NCBI GenBank assembly: GCA_905235535.1
Contig: CAJOLS010000013.1
Location: 1 to 35,301 of the forward strand
Direction of reading: 5' to 3'
From: an uncultured Bacteroidales bacterium
GTDB taxonomy: Bacteria > Bacteroidota > Bacteroidia > Bacteroidales > UBA932
Length of the DNA: 35,301 bases
This document shows positions 1 to 7,177 of this stretch, one piece after another (within the stretch, counting starts at the first letter, position 1; each line of letters starts with the position of its first letter). Made by a program: the position numbers and the translations under genes. Under the pieces are notes generated by a model. That model had not been told where the DNA came from. It saw only the letters and a program-made list of their open reading frames with translations, and did not search any database.

Positions 1-95
1 CACCCATAGGAACCCCTATGGCCAAAAATTTTCAAGAAAAATTTCCACAAAAATAAACTATAAATAAAAATATCAATCATTTCAAAACAGACTCT
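1..95 (+). repeat. Palindromic MITE-like element, copy A (right half only)
   Basis: This is the right half of an element seen complete at 11689-11852. It opens with the core hairpin CCATAGG-AACC-CCTATGG, runs through an A-rich arm and ends in the terminal inverted repeat AATCATTTCAAAACAGACTC plus T. The left half lies beyond the contig start. It ends 90 bp before the glyA start. Read on the minus strand, the arm holds a TATTTTTG box (positions 48-55). No transposase is visible, so mobility is an inference from copy number and inverted ends. Confidence 0.9.
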
Positions 96-150
96 AAAAA
101 TCGTGACACCTTTTTCCGGGCAAAGGTAAGGCTTTTCCGTCAAAATAGAG

Positions 151-158
151 TATATTTG
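151..158 (+). promoter_or_regulatory. Bacteroidota-type -7 box for glyA
   Basis: TATATTTG matches the Bacteroidota consensus TAnnTTTG and lies 27 bp before the glyA ATG. No clear TTG -33 element is seen at the expected 19-21 bp upstream, so the call rests on the -7 box and its position. Confidence 0.6.
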
Positions 159-185
159 CAGCCTTGAAGAGATACGAAAAACTAT

Positions 186-1529
186 ATGAAGCAGGATTTA
201 CAGATCTTTGACCTTATTAAGAAGGAGCAGGAACGCCAGTCTTCCGGTTTGGAACTGATTGCTTCCGAAAACTATGTGTCGGACCAGGTTCTCGCAGCCA
301 TGGGTTCCGTTTGCACCAACAAGTATGCGGAAGGCTATCCCGGCAAGCGCTATTACGGCGGTTGCGAGGTGGTGGACCAGATTGAACAGCTGGCCATAGA
401 CCGTCTCTGCGCCCTCTTCGATGCAGAATATGCCAATGTGCAGCCGCACTCCGGCGCCCAGGCCAACATGGCCGTGACCATGGCCATCCTCAAGCCCGGA
501 GACACCTTCATGGGACTGGACCTGTCCATGGGCGGTCACCTCACCCACGGTTCCCCCGTCAATGCCAGCGGCCTGCTGTACCACCCCGTGGCATACGGCC
601 TTGATCCCGAAACCGGCCGGGTAGATTACGACGAGATGGAGCGCAAGGCCCTTGAGTGCAAGCCCAAGCTCATCATCGGAGGAGCATCGGCCTATTCCCG
701 CGAGTGGGACTATGAGCGTATGCGCGCCATTGCAGACAAGGTGGGTGCCATCCTCTGGATTGATATGGCCCACACCGCCGGCCTCATCGCCGCCGGTCTG
801 CTGAAGAACCCTGTCAAATATGCCCACATCGTCACTTCCACCACCCACAAGACCCTCCGCGGTCCCCGGGGCGGTATCATTCTCATGGGCAAGGACTTCC
901 CCAATCCCTGGGGCCTCACCACTCCCAAGGGGGAGGTAAAGATGATGAGCGCCATCCTCAATTCCAGCGTATTCCCCGGCATCCAGGGCGGTCCGCTGGA
1001 GCATGTGATTGCCGCCAAGGCCGTGGCCTTCTTCGAGGCCTCCCAGCCCGAATATGGGGAATACCAGAAGCAGGTGGTGGCCAACGCTGCCGCCATGTGC
1101 CAGGCTTTCACGGACAAGAATTACAAGATTATCTCCGGAGGCACTGACAACCACCTCATGCTCATAGACCTTCGCACCAAGTTCCCGGCCCTCACCGGCC
1201 GCGTGGCAGAGAAGGAACTGGTAAGGGCCGATATCACCGTGAACAAGAATATGGTGCCCTTCGACAGCCGCAGCCCCTTCGCCACCAGCGGTCTCCGCGT
1301 GGGAACGCCCGCCATCACTTCCCGTGGCTTTGAGGAAAAGGACATGCTGGCCATCGTGGAGCTGATAGACGCTGTGCTCTCATCGGCCAACGAGCACTTC
1401 GATGCCCTCACCGCCAAGGAACCCACCGAAGCCCAGGCAGCCGAACTGGTTACCCACAAGCAGGTGCTGGAAGAGGTGAAGCGCAAGGTGCACATGATGA
1501 CGGCCGGTCGCCCCCTGAACCGGTATTAG
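186..1529 (+). CDS. glyA: Serine hydroxymethyltransferase
   Basis: A cytoplasmic PLP enzyme that interconverts serine and tetrahydrofolate with glycine and 5,10-methylene-tetrahydrofolate, the main source of one-carbon units. The 447-residue product keeps the family hallmarks: the N-terminal [10 protein letters not shown] segment (about 21-30), the [14 protein letters not shown] active-site stretch (46-59), the HSGAQAN cofactor region (88-94) and the PLP-binding lysine K222 in [14 protein letters not shown]. The length is slightly above the usual 415-430 residues. It is a single-gene unit read out of repeat copy A and ended by a strong hairpin shared with the convergent DUF1015 gene. Serine-making serC and serA lie just beyond on the other strand, so serine synthesis and use are neighbours, though transcribed separately. 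The start is chosen for the fit of the N-terminus to the family and the promoter 27 bp upstream. Confidence 0.97.
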   Translation: MKQDLQIFDLIKKEQERQSSGLELIASENYVSDQVLAAMGSVCTNKYAEGYPGKRYYGGCEVVDQIEQLAIDRLCALFDAEYANVQPHSGAQANMAVTMAILKPGDTFMGLDLSMGGHLTHGSPVNASGLLYHPVAYGLDPETGRVDYDEMERKALECKPKLIIGGASAYSREWDYERMRAIADKVGAILWIDMAHTAGLIAAGLLKNPVKYAHIVTSTTHKTLRGPRGGIILMGKDFPNPWGLTTPKGEVKMMSAILNSSVFPGIQGGPLEHVIAAKAVAFFEASQPEYGEYQKQVVANAAAMCQAFTDKNYKIISGGTDNHLMLIDLRTKFPALTGRVAEKELVRADITVNKNMVPFDSRSPFATSGLRVGTPAITSRGFEEKDMLAIVELIDAVLSSANEHFDALTAKEPTEAQAAELVTHKQVLEEVKRKVHMMTAGRPLNRY

Positions 1530-1562
1530 AAGGCTGCCTGATAGGTGCTGATAGTCACTTAT

Positions 1563-1608
1563 TTACGCAAAAGGGGGTGCACCTGAAGGTGCACCCCCTT
1601 TTGCGTAA
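1563..1608. terminator. Bidirectional terminator-like hairpin, 21-bp perfect stem
   Basis: The arms at 1563-1583 and 1588-1608 are exact inverted repeats around a TGAA loop and include GGGGGTGCACC/GGTGCACCCCC and AAAA/TTTT blocks. It lies between the convergent glyA and DUF1015 stop codons and probably ends both transcripts. The U-rich stretch lies inside the stem rather than after it. Confidence 0.8.
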
Positions 1609-1614
1609 GTGGCT

Positions 1615-2913
1615 CTAAACCAGGCTGTGAATGGCCAGGCCGCTTCGGAGCTTGGGTTCGAACCAGGAGGTCTTGGGCGGCATGATGTTGCCGGTGTCGG
1701 CAATGTCCATCAGTTGCTGCATGGACACCGGATAGAGGGCGAAAGCCACCTTCATCTCTCCGGAATCCACGCGGCGGGAAAGCTCCCCGAGGCCACGGAT
1801 ACCTCCCACGAAATCAATGCGGTTGGAGGTGCGCAGGTCTTTGATTCCCAGGATTTTGTCCAGTACCAGGTTGGAAAGGATGGTTACATCCAGTACGCCG
1901 ATAGGGTCGTTGTCGTTGTAGCGGCCGGGCTTGGCGGTGAGGCTGTACCATACGCCTTCGATGTACATGGAGAAGTTGTGCAGGCCACAGGGGTGGTAGA
2001 TTTGGCTGCACTTGCAGTGGCAGGGATATTCGCACTCGCACTTGCCTCCGTCCTGGGTGCAGTCGCACTTGCATTCGATGACGAAATCCTCTTCCAGGGC
2101 CTTGAAGAAGTCCTTGGTGGAAAGGCCGTTGAGGTCCTTCACCACGCGGTTGTAGTCTATGATGGCCAGCTGGCTCTGAGGGAAGCATACGGCCATGAAG
2201 AAGTTGTATTCCTCGCTGCCGGTGTGGTGGGGGTTCCGGGCCTTCTTTTCCGCACCCACGCGGGCGGCGGCGGCCGTGCGGTGGTGACCGTCGGCCACAT
2301 AGAAGGCGTCTATGTCCTTGGTGAATATTTCCGTGATGCGGGCGTTGACGGCATCGTCTTCAATGACCCAGAACGTATGGGTGAACTGGTTTTCGTCCAC
2401 AAACTTGTACTCCGGATTGCCGGCGGCGGTTTGGGCTATGATTTCTCCCAGCTCCGCGTGGTCCTTGAAGGCGAAGAAAACCGGCTCTATGTTGGCATTC
2501 TGGATGCGCACATGCACCATGCGGTCGTCTTCCTTGTCCTTGCGGGTGAGTTCGTGCTTCTTGATGATGCCGTTGGCGTAGTCGTCCGTATGGGCGCAGA
2601 GGACTATGCCGTACTGGGTACGCTCTCCCATGGTCTGGGCATACACATAGTACTTTTCCTTGTCTTCCCGTACCAGCCAGCCGTTTTTCTGCCACAGCCG
2701 GAAGTTCTCCACGGCCTTGTCATAGGTGCGCTGCTCGTGCTCCCCGGCAATGGGGTCGAAGTCAATTTCGGGCTTGGTGATGTGCAGGAGGCTCTTTTCT
2801 CCGGCCATGGCTTTGGCTTCGGCCGAATTCAGGACATCGTACGGCGGAGCCGCCACTTCCGTCACCAGATTCTTGGGCGGCCTGATGGCCGCAAAGGGTT
2901 TCACTCTTACCAT
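1615..2913 (-). CDS. DUF1015 family protein with a cysteine-rich insert
   Basis: A 432-residue DUF1015 protein, recognised by its N-terminal VRVKPFAAIRPP and APPYDV segments and the conserved YVADGHHRTAAA motif (about 205-215). The family is widespread but its biochemical role is not established. The gene is last in a serC-serA-DUF1015 run, 3 bp after the serA stop, an arrangement I know from other Bacteroidales; this links it by context to serine or phosphoserine metabolism. Unusual here is a segment at residues 281-309 with nine cysteines, many in C-x-C pairs, located where relatives I recall have a plain linker. This looks like a metal-binding or Fe-S insert, but that is inference. Translation is otherwise continuous. 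Confidence 0.9.
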   Translation of the reverse strand: MVRVKPFAAIRPPKNLVTEVAAPPYDVLNSAEAKAMAGEKSLLHITKPEIDFDPIAGEHEQRTYDKAVENFRLWQKNGWLVREDKEKYYVYAQTMGERTQYGIVLCAHTDDYANGIIKKHELTRKDKEDDRMVHVRIQNANIEPVFFAFKDHAELGEIIAQTAAGNPEYKFVDENQFTHTFWVIEDDAVNARITEIFTKDIDAFYVADGHHRTAAAARVGAEKKARNPHHTGSEEYNFFMAVCFPQSQLAIIDYNRVVKDLNGLSTKDFFKALEEDFVIECKCDCTQDGGKCECEYPCHCKCSQIYHPCGLHNFSMYIEGVWYSLTAKPGRYNDNDPIGVLDVTILSNLVLDKILGIKDLRTSNRIDFVGGIRGLGELSRRVDSGEMKVAFALYPVSMQQLMDIADTGNIMPPKTSWFEPKLRSGLAIHSLV

Positions 2914-2916
2914 GGC

Positions 2917-3837
2917 CTACTTGTTTACTTGGAACTTGGTATTGCCGGTGGCGAAGAAGTCCACTATCTGTCGGGCGGCGGCCAGGCCGGCGTTCACGTT
3001 GGCTTCGGCCGTCTGGGCGCCCATCTTCTTGGGCGTGGCAAATACGCGGGTGCCGAAGTGCTTGGTGAGCTTGTCGTAGTTGTCCGGCATTACATCGGCC
3101 ACGTATTTAAGGTCTGTACGCTCTTCCAGGGCTTTGAGAAGGCCCTCTTCGTCAATCACTTCCTTGCGGGCAGTGTTTACCAGCGTGGCGCCCTTGGGCA
3201 TCTTGGCGATGAGGTCGTAGCCGATGCTCTTGATGGTGGCGGGAAGGGCGGGGATGTGGATGGAAAGATAGTCCGAGTTGGCGTAGAGTTCTTCTACGGA
3301 GTGGACGGGCTGGGCGCCTCCGGCGATAATCTGTTCGTCCGTGAGGAAGGGGTCCAGGGCGCAGATTTCCATGCCCAGGGCCTTGGCCTTCTGGCCCACC
3401 AGGCGGCCCACATTGCCGTATGCCTGAACGCCCAGGCGCTTGCCCTGGAGCTCGGAACCGGTGGCTGGGGTGAAGTGCGTGCGGGCCATGAAAATCATCA
3501 GGCCCAGCGCCAGTTCTGCCACAGCGTTGGAATTCTGGCCGGGGGTGTTCATGACCACGATGCCACGGGCGGTGGCGGCGGAGAGGTCCACATTGTCGTA
3601 ACCGGCGCCGGCGCGTACCACTATCTTAAGCTTGGGGGCGGCGGCCATCACCTCTTCCGTCACTTTGTCGGAGCGGATGATGAGGGCTTCGGCGTCTGTT
3701 ATGCTGGCTGCCAGGGCCTCCTGGCTGGCGTAGTTCTCCAGTTTTTCAACCTGGTGCCCGGCCTGGGTGAGGATGGACACGATTCCTTCGACGGCCTTGG
3801 CGGCGAAGGGCTTCTGGGTGGCAAGCAGTACCTTCAT
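2917..3837 (-). CDS. serA: D-3-phosphoglycerate dehydrogenase, short form
   Basis: Catalyses NAD-dependent oxidation of 3-phosphoglycerate to 3-phosphohydroxypyruvate, the first step of serine synthesis. The 306-residue protein is the short type that lacks the C-terminal ACT serine-sensing domain. It has the 2-hydroxyacid dehydrogenase layout: an N-terminal substrate domain, the Rossmann turn in GVQAYGNVGRLVG (136-148), NTPGQNSNAVAELALG (97-112) and the catalytic arginine R222 in LVNTARKEV. The catalytic histidine expected near residue 268 is replaced by lysine in ATPKKMGAQTAEAN. As I recall, this Lys variant is shared by Bacteroides and Entamoeba enzymes and is therefore not damage. The gene follows serC in the same direction, separated by a REP-like repeat. 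Confidence 0.95.
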   Translation of the reverse strand: MKVLLATQKPFAAKAVEGIVSILTQAGHQVEKLENYASQEALAASITDAEALIIRSDKVTEEVMAAAPKLKIVVRAGAGYDNVDLSAATARGIVVMNTPGQNSNAVAELALGLMIFMARTHFTPATGSELQGKRLGVQAYGNVGRLVGQKAKALGMEICALDPFLTDEQIIAGGAQPVHSVEELYANSDYLSIHIPALPATIKSIGYDLIAKMPKGATLVNTARKEVIDEEGLLKALEERTDLKYVADVMPDNYDKLTKHFGTRVFATPKKMGAQTAEANVNAGLAAARQIVDFFATGNTKFQVNK

Positions 3838-3860
3838 TTCACGAAATATAAAATGTTCAA

Positions 3861-3903
3861 CGTTACCCCCTCCCGAAACCCCTCCCCTCGGGGGAGGGAC
3901 TTA
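3861..3903 (-). repeat. C-rich REP-like repeat, copy 1
   Basis: It reads CCCCCTCCCGAAACCCC followed by TCCCCTCGGGGGAGGGACTTA on the plus strand. CCCTCCCC and GGGGAGGG can pair into a hairpin, and a second CCCTCCC block could compete for the same partner. It lies 12 bp behind the serC stop and before serA, so it is inside or at the end of the serC transcript. Confidence 0.85.
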
Positions 3904-3915
3904 CAGGGGGCTTAT

Positions 3916-4992
3916 CTATTTTTTCAGGGTTTCAAAGGTTTGCATGCAATTTACCAGGGCCTGGACATCCTCTACGGTGCAGGCGTTGTACAGGGAGGCG
4001 CGGAAGCCGCCCACGGAGCGGTGTCCCTTGATGCCCGCCATGCCCTGCTCCTTGGCAAAGGAGAGGAACTCGTCCTGCAGGGTTTCGTAGCCGGGTGCCA
4101 TCACAAAGCACACGTTCATCAGGGAACGGTCTTCATTGGCGGCCGTGCCCACGAACAGCGGGTTGCGGTCAATCTCGGCATAAAGCATATCGGCCTTCTT
4201 CCTGTTGATTTTCTGGATGGCCTCTACGCCGCCCACGCTCTTGAGCCACTTGAGGGTCTCGTTCATGACGAAGATGTTGAACACGGGAGGGGTGTTGAAC
4301 ATGGAGAGCTTGTCAATGTGGGTGCGGTAGTCCAGCATGGTGGGAAGGTGACGGGTGACTTTGCCCAGGGCGTCCTTGCGGATGATGGCGAAGATAACAC
4401 CGGCAGGGCCCACATTCTTCTGGGCGCCGCCATAGATGAGGGTGTATTTGCTCACGTCCACGGGGCGGGACATGATGTCGGAGGACATATCGGCAATGAG
4501 GGGGCAGGGGCAGTCCATGTCCGTCTTGATCTCCGTGCCGTAAATGGTGTTGTTGGTGGTGATGTGGAGGTAGTCCAAATCGGCCGGAATTTCGAATCCC
4601 TTGGGGATATAGCTGTAGTTCTTGTCCTTGGAGCAGGCGATGGCGTATGCCTCGCCTATGCCCTGGGCCTCTACAAGGGCTTTGTGGGCCCAAACGCCGG
4701 TATCCAGGTAGGCGGCTTTCTTCTCCAGGTAATTCATGGCCACATAGAGGAACTGCAGGGAGGCGCCGCCGCTCAGGAACACCACCTCGTGGGTGTCCGG
4801 GATATGGAGGAGCTCCTTCCACAGGGCGCGGCATTCATCCATGACGGCGTCCCATTCCTTGGTGCGGTGGGAGATGGAAAGGACAGAGATACCGGTGCCG
4901 CTGAAATCCTTCAGGGCTGCAATGGCGTTGTCGATGGCCACCTGCGGCAGAAGGCAGGGGCCGGCGTTAAAGACATGAACTTTTTTAGACAT
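3916..4992 (-). CDS. serC: Phosphoserine aminotransferase
   Basis: A PLP-dependent class V aminotransferase that converts 3-phosphohydroxypyruvate and glutamate to O-phosphoserine and 2-oxoglutarate; it also acts in PLP synthesis in many bacteria. The 358 residues match the normal family length. Visible hallmarks are FNAGPCLLP at the N-terminus (8-16), SHRTKEW (41-47), LSGGASLQF (73-81), [10 protein letters not shown] (145-154) and the PLP lysine K192 in [14 protein letters not shown]. It leads the serC-serA-DUF1015 group. The upstream gap of 67 bp to yigZ contains TAACTTTC, a near match to the -7 consensus without a clear -33 TTG, so an own promoter is possible but weakly supported. Confidence 0.96.
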   Translation of the reverse strand: MSKKVHVFNAGPCLLPQVAIDNAIAALKDFSGTGISVLSISHRTKEWDAVMDECRALWKELLHIPDTHEVVFLSGGASLQFLYVAMNYLEKKAAYLDTGVWAHKALVEAQGIGEAYAIACSKDKNYSYIPKGFEIPADLDYLHITTNNTIYGTEIKTDMDCPCPLIADMSSDIMSRPVDVSKYTLIYGGAQKNVGPAGVIFAIIRKDALGKVTRHLPTMLDYRTHIDKLSMFNTPPVFNIFVMNETLKWLKSVGGVEAIQKINRKKADMLYAEIDRNPLFVGTAANEDRSLMNVCFVMAPGYETLQDEFLSFAKEQGMAGIKGHRSVGGFRASLYNACTVEDVQALVNCMQTFETLKK

Positions 4993-5059
4993 GACGTTAC
5001 TGGGTTGTTAAATTGCAACAGGTTTGGTTTCGAAAGTTATGAATTTTTATTTAAAAAAC

Positions 5060-5659
5060 CTATATTTCTTCCAATTTCGCAGTATTTCCTATCCTCTGAA
5101 TGAAATCTTCTACCGAGGCCAGCCTTACGCTGGTTTCCAAGGAGCAGCTTTCCCCGAAGTTTTGCGCCCTCTGGGGCAGGTCCATGTCCTTGAGCACCTT
5201 CATCACGGCATTCATGGAAAGGTATTCAAACTGCAGCCGGAAATGCCGGGAGGCAATCTTGTCCACTATCCGGGCCGATGAAAGGGCATCGGCCGTGGAA
5301 GTCTTGTACGCCCTTATGAGGCCGGGGATGCCCAGCTTGATGCCTCCGAAATAGCGCACCACCACCACCAGGATGTCGCTCAGCCCTATGGAGTCTATCT
5401 GCCCCAGGATAGGACGGCCGGCGCTGCCGGATGGTTCCCCGTCGTCGCTGGCGCGCCAGAGGTCTCCCTTGTACCCCAGCCTGTATGCGTAACAGTGGTG
5501 CCGGGCGTCGTGGTATTCCTTCCTCAGGCCCGCCACGATGGACCTCACTTCCTCCTCCGTTTCCACGGGGTAGGCCAGGGCGATGAAGCGCGATCCGTTG
5601 TCCTTGAAAAGGCCTTCGGAAGGGGCTGCGATGCTCCGGTATTGGTCCTGCAATTCCAT
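5060..5659 (-). CDS. yigZ: YigZ/IMPACT family protein
   Basis: A UPF0029 (IMPACT/YigZ) protein of about 199 residues. The family has a ribosomal-protein-S5-like N-terminal domain and a ferredoxin-like C-terminal domain and is linked to translation control, but no reaction is established. Family signatures are SEGLFKDNGSRFIALAYPV at the N-terminus, the HHCYAYRLG segment, DDGEPSGSAGRPIL and VVVVRYFGGIKLG. I place the start at the ATG at 5659 (MELQDQYRSI). The reading frame continues up to a TTG at 5695, but that TTG is better explained as the -33 promoter element and the 12 extra residues have no counterpart in relatives. Divergent from the PRiA4b ORF-3-like gene. Confidence 0.93.
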   Translation of the reverse strand: MELQDQYRSIAAPSEGLFKDNGSRFIALAYPVETEEEVRSIVAGLRKEYHDARHHCYAYRLGYKGDLWRASDDGEPSGSAGRPILGQIDSIGLSDILVVVVRYFGGIKLGIPGLIRAYKTSTADALSSARIVDKIASRHFRLQFEYLSMNAVMKVLKDMDLPQRAQNFGESCSLETSVRLASVEDFIQRIGNTAKLEEI

Positions 5660-5664
5660 TCCCG

Positions 5665-5695
5665 CGAAAGTAGTGTTTTTTACGATAATTTGCAA
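5665..5695 (-). promoter_or_regulatory. Promoter of yigZ
   Basis: On the minus strand TTG (5695-5693), 20 bp, then TACTTTCG (5672-5665), one mismatch from TAnnTTTG at ideal spacing. Only 5 bp separate the box from the ATG at 5659, which predicts a leaderless or nearly leaderless mRNA. Confidence 0.55.
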
Positions 5696-5722
5696 CGGAA
5701 CCGGAAAAAAGCAGTATCTTTG
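5690..5722 (+). promoter_or_regulatory. Promoter of the PRiA4b ORF-3-like/miaA operon
   Basis: TTG at 5690-5692 and an exact TATCTTTG at 5715-5722, spaced 22 bp (consensus 19-21). Its TTG abuts the yigZ TTG on the other strand as TTGCAA, so the divergent promoters share one short palindrome. Confidence 0.6.
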
Positions 5723-5740
5723 AATTCATAAGCTTTCATT

Positions 5741-6280
5741 ATGGTATTCAAGATAAGAGTCACCCTTTCGGGTATAAAAGGTTTTTTCAGAGTCTATCAC
5801 GTGAACGGCGCCACCACGCTGTACACCCTTCATAAACAGTTAAGGTCGGACCTGGAGTTCCCCCAGGACCAGCTCATCATGTTCAAAGGCCTGGATTTCG
5901 AAGGCGCGGTCGTGGGCCGATGGGGCCTCTTCGACCTGGGCAGCGGCACCGTGGACCAGGTTTCCCTGGAGAAGGCCATCAAGGCCGGAACGGACAGTTT
6001 CGTCTATTTCTACGACGTCACCAACAAAAAGAGCGTGAATATCCAGGTGGAAGGGGAGGCCGAAGGCGTAAAAGTGCTGCCGGATTTCCCGGTATTGGCA
6101 GAAACCAAGGGCCCCAACCCCATCGAGTTCGAGAACGGATACGTGGCCTTTGAAGACCTCCCGGACACGCAGCGCCACCTTCCCGGAGAAGAGGAAGACT
6201 TCGATGACGAAGACCTGGATGAAGAGGAAGAAGAGGAAGACGAGGACGGAAAGGAAATCTACGACGATCAGGAGCAGTAG
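5741..6280 (+). CDS. PRiA4b ORF-3-like (IS1096 TnpR-like) domain protein with acidic tail
   Basis: A 179-residue protein whose N-terminal two thirds fit the plasmid pRiA4b ORF-3-like fold: a start such as VFKIRVTLSGIKGFFR, then a TLYTLHKQLRSDL helix, and the later SFVYFYDVTNKKSVNIQVE strand pair. Despite the family name, chromosomal Bacteroidales members next to miaA are not transposon genes. The last 40 residues are an almost uninterrupted Asp/Glu tail, likely disordered. Function is unknown. It precedes miaA by 3 bp and surely shares its transcript. No transmembrane or signal segment is seen. Confidence 0.75.
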   Translation: MVFKIRVTLSGIKGFFRVYHVNGATTLYTLHKQLRSDLEFPQDQLIMFKGLDFEGAVVGRWGLFDLGSGTVDQVSLEKAIKAGTDSFVYFYDVTNKKSVNIQVEGEAEGVKVLPDFPVLAETKGPNPIEFENGYVAFEDLPDTQRHLPGEEEDFDDEDLDEEEEEEDEDGKEIYDDQEQ

Positions 6281-6283
6281 CCC

Positions 6284-7147
6284 ATGCCCCGGCGCCTTGA
6301 GATTATACTGGGTCCCACCGCTGTCGGTAAAACCGGCTATGCCATCCGGCGCGCCCTGGAGGCAGGGTCTCCCGTCATATCCTGCGATTCCCGCCAGATT
6401 TTCAAAGAACTGAGGATAGGCACGGCAGCCCCCTCCCGCAGGGAGTTGGCCGCCGTGAAGCATTATTTCGTAAGGACGGTTCCCGTTACCCGCAACTATA
6501 CGGCCGGCATCTATGAGGCCGAAGCCCTGAACCTGGTGAACCAGCTTTTTGCCCAGGGACACGAAACCCTGGTGATGTGCGGCGGCTCCATGTTATATAT
6601 AGACGCCTTCTGCTACGGCCTGGACGATTTCCCGGAAGTGCCCCTCCAGCTGAGGGAGCACCTGATGGAATGCCTCAGGGACGAAGGTGTGGAATCCCTG
6701 GCCAATCAGCTCAAGGAACTGGACCCCGTGAGTTATGAGGAACTGGACCTTTCCAACGGGCAAAGGGTTATCCGCGCCCTGGAGGTGAGCATGTACACCG
6801 GCCAGCCCTTCTCCTCCTTCAAAACCCGCCGGTTCAAGGAAAGGGATTTCGAGATAGTGAAAATCGGCCTGGAACGGCCCAGGGAGGAGCTTTATGAGCG
6901 CATCAACGCCCGCGTGCTCAAGATGATAAGCCACGGTCTGGAGGAAGAAGCCCGCAGGATGCTTCCGTTCCGGGACCTTCCCGCCCTGCAGACGGTGGGG
7001 TACCGGGAAATGTTCGAATATTTTGACGGCAAGTACGATATGGATACCACCATTGCCCACATCCAGGCCAATACCCGCCACTACGCCAAACGCCAGCTCA
7101 CCTGGTGGCGGCGGGATGCCGCTATCCAGTGGATAAAGGCAGAATAA
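6284..7147 (+). CDS. miaA: tRNA dimethylallyltransferase
   Basis: Transfers a dimethylallyl group from DMAPP to N6 of A37 in tRNAs that read UNN codons, stabilising codon pairing. The 287-residue protein is at the short end of the family (about 300). It carries the P-loop GPTAVGKT (10-17), the SCDSRQIF segment with catalytic D35, the CGGSMLYIDAF region near 98-108 and the downstream NGQRVIRALEV and QTVGYREM motifs; the C-terminal ANTRHYAKRQLTWWRR helix also fits. It is the second gene of an operon with the PRiA4b ORF-3-like gene and ends at a strong bidirectional terminator. Confidence 0.96.
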   Translation: MPRRLEIILGPTAVGKTGYAIRRALEAGSPVISCDSRQIFKELRIGTAAPSRRELAAVKHYFVRTVPVTRNYTAGIYEAEALNLVNQLFAQGHETLVMCGGSMLYIDAFCYGLDDFPEVPLQLREHLMECLRDEGVESLANQLKELDPVSYEELDLSNGQRVIRALEVSMYTGQPFSSFKTRRFKERDFEIVKIGLERPREELYERINARVLKMISHGLEEEARRMLPFRDLPALQTVGYREMFEYFDGKYDMDTTIAHIQANTRHYAKRQLTWWRRDAAIQWIKAE

Positions 7148-7150
7148 ACA

Positions 7151-7176
7151 GAAAGCCTCCCGTCCGGGAGGCTTTC
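7151..7176. terminator. Bidirectional rho-independent terminator
   Basis: An 11-bp perfect stem GAAAGCCTCCC / GGGAGGCTTTC with loop GTCC, followed by TTTA on the plus strand and TGTTTA on the minus strand, placed between the convergent miaA and metG stops. Confidence 0.9.
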
Positions 7177-7177
7177 T

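Noticed and set aside
1609-5103. A 1164-codon plus-strand open frame
   Set aside because: It is antisense to DUF1015, serA and serC, which have clear family motifs; codon bias of GC-rich genes keeps the opposite frame open. Its predicted peptide shows no recognisable domain.
5741-6280. Transposon resolvase gene, as the IS1096 TnpR-like name suggests
   Set aside because: No resolvase catalytic motif and no flanking transposase or inverted repeats; the gene sits in a stable position before miaA as in other Bacteroidales.
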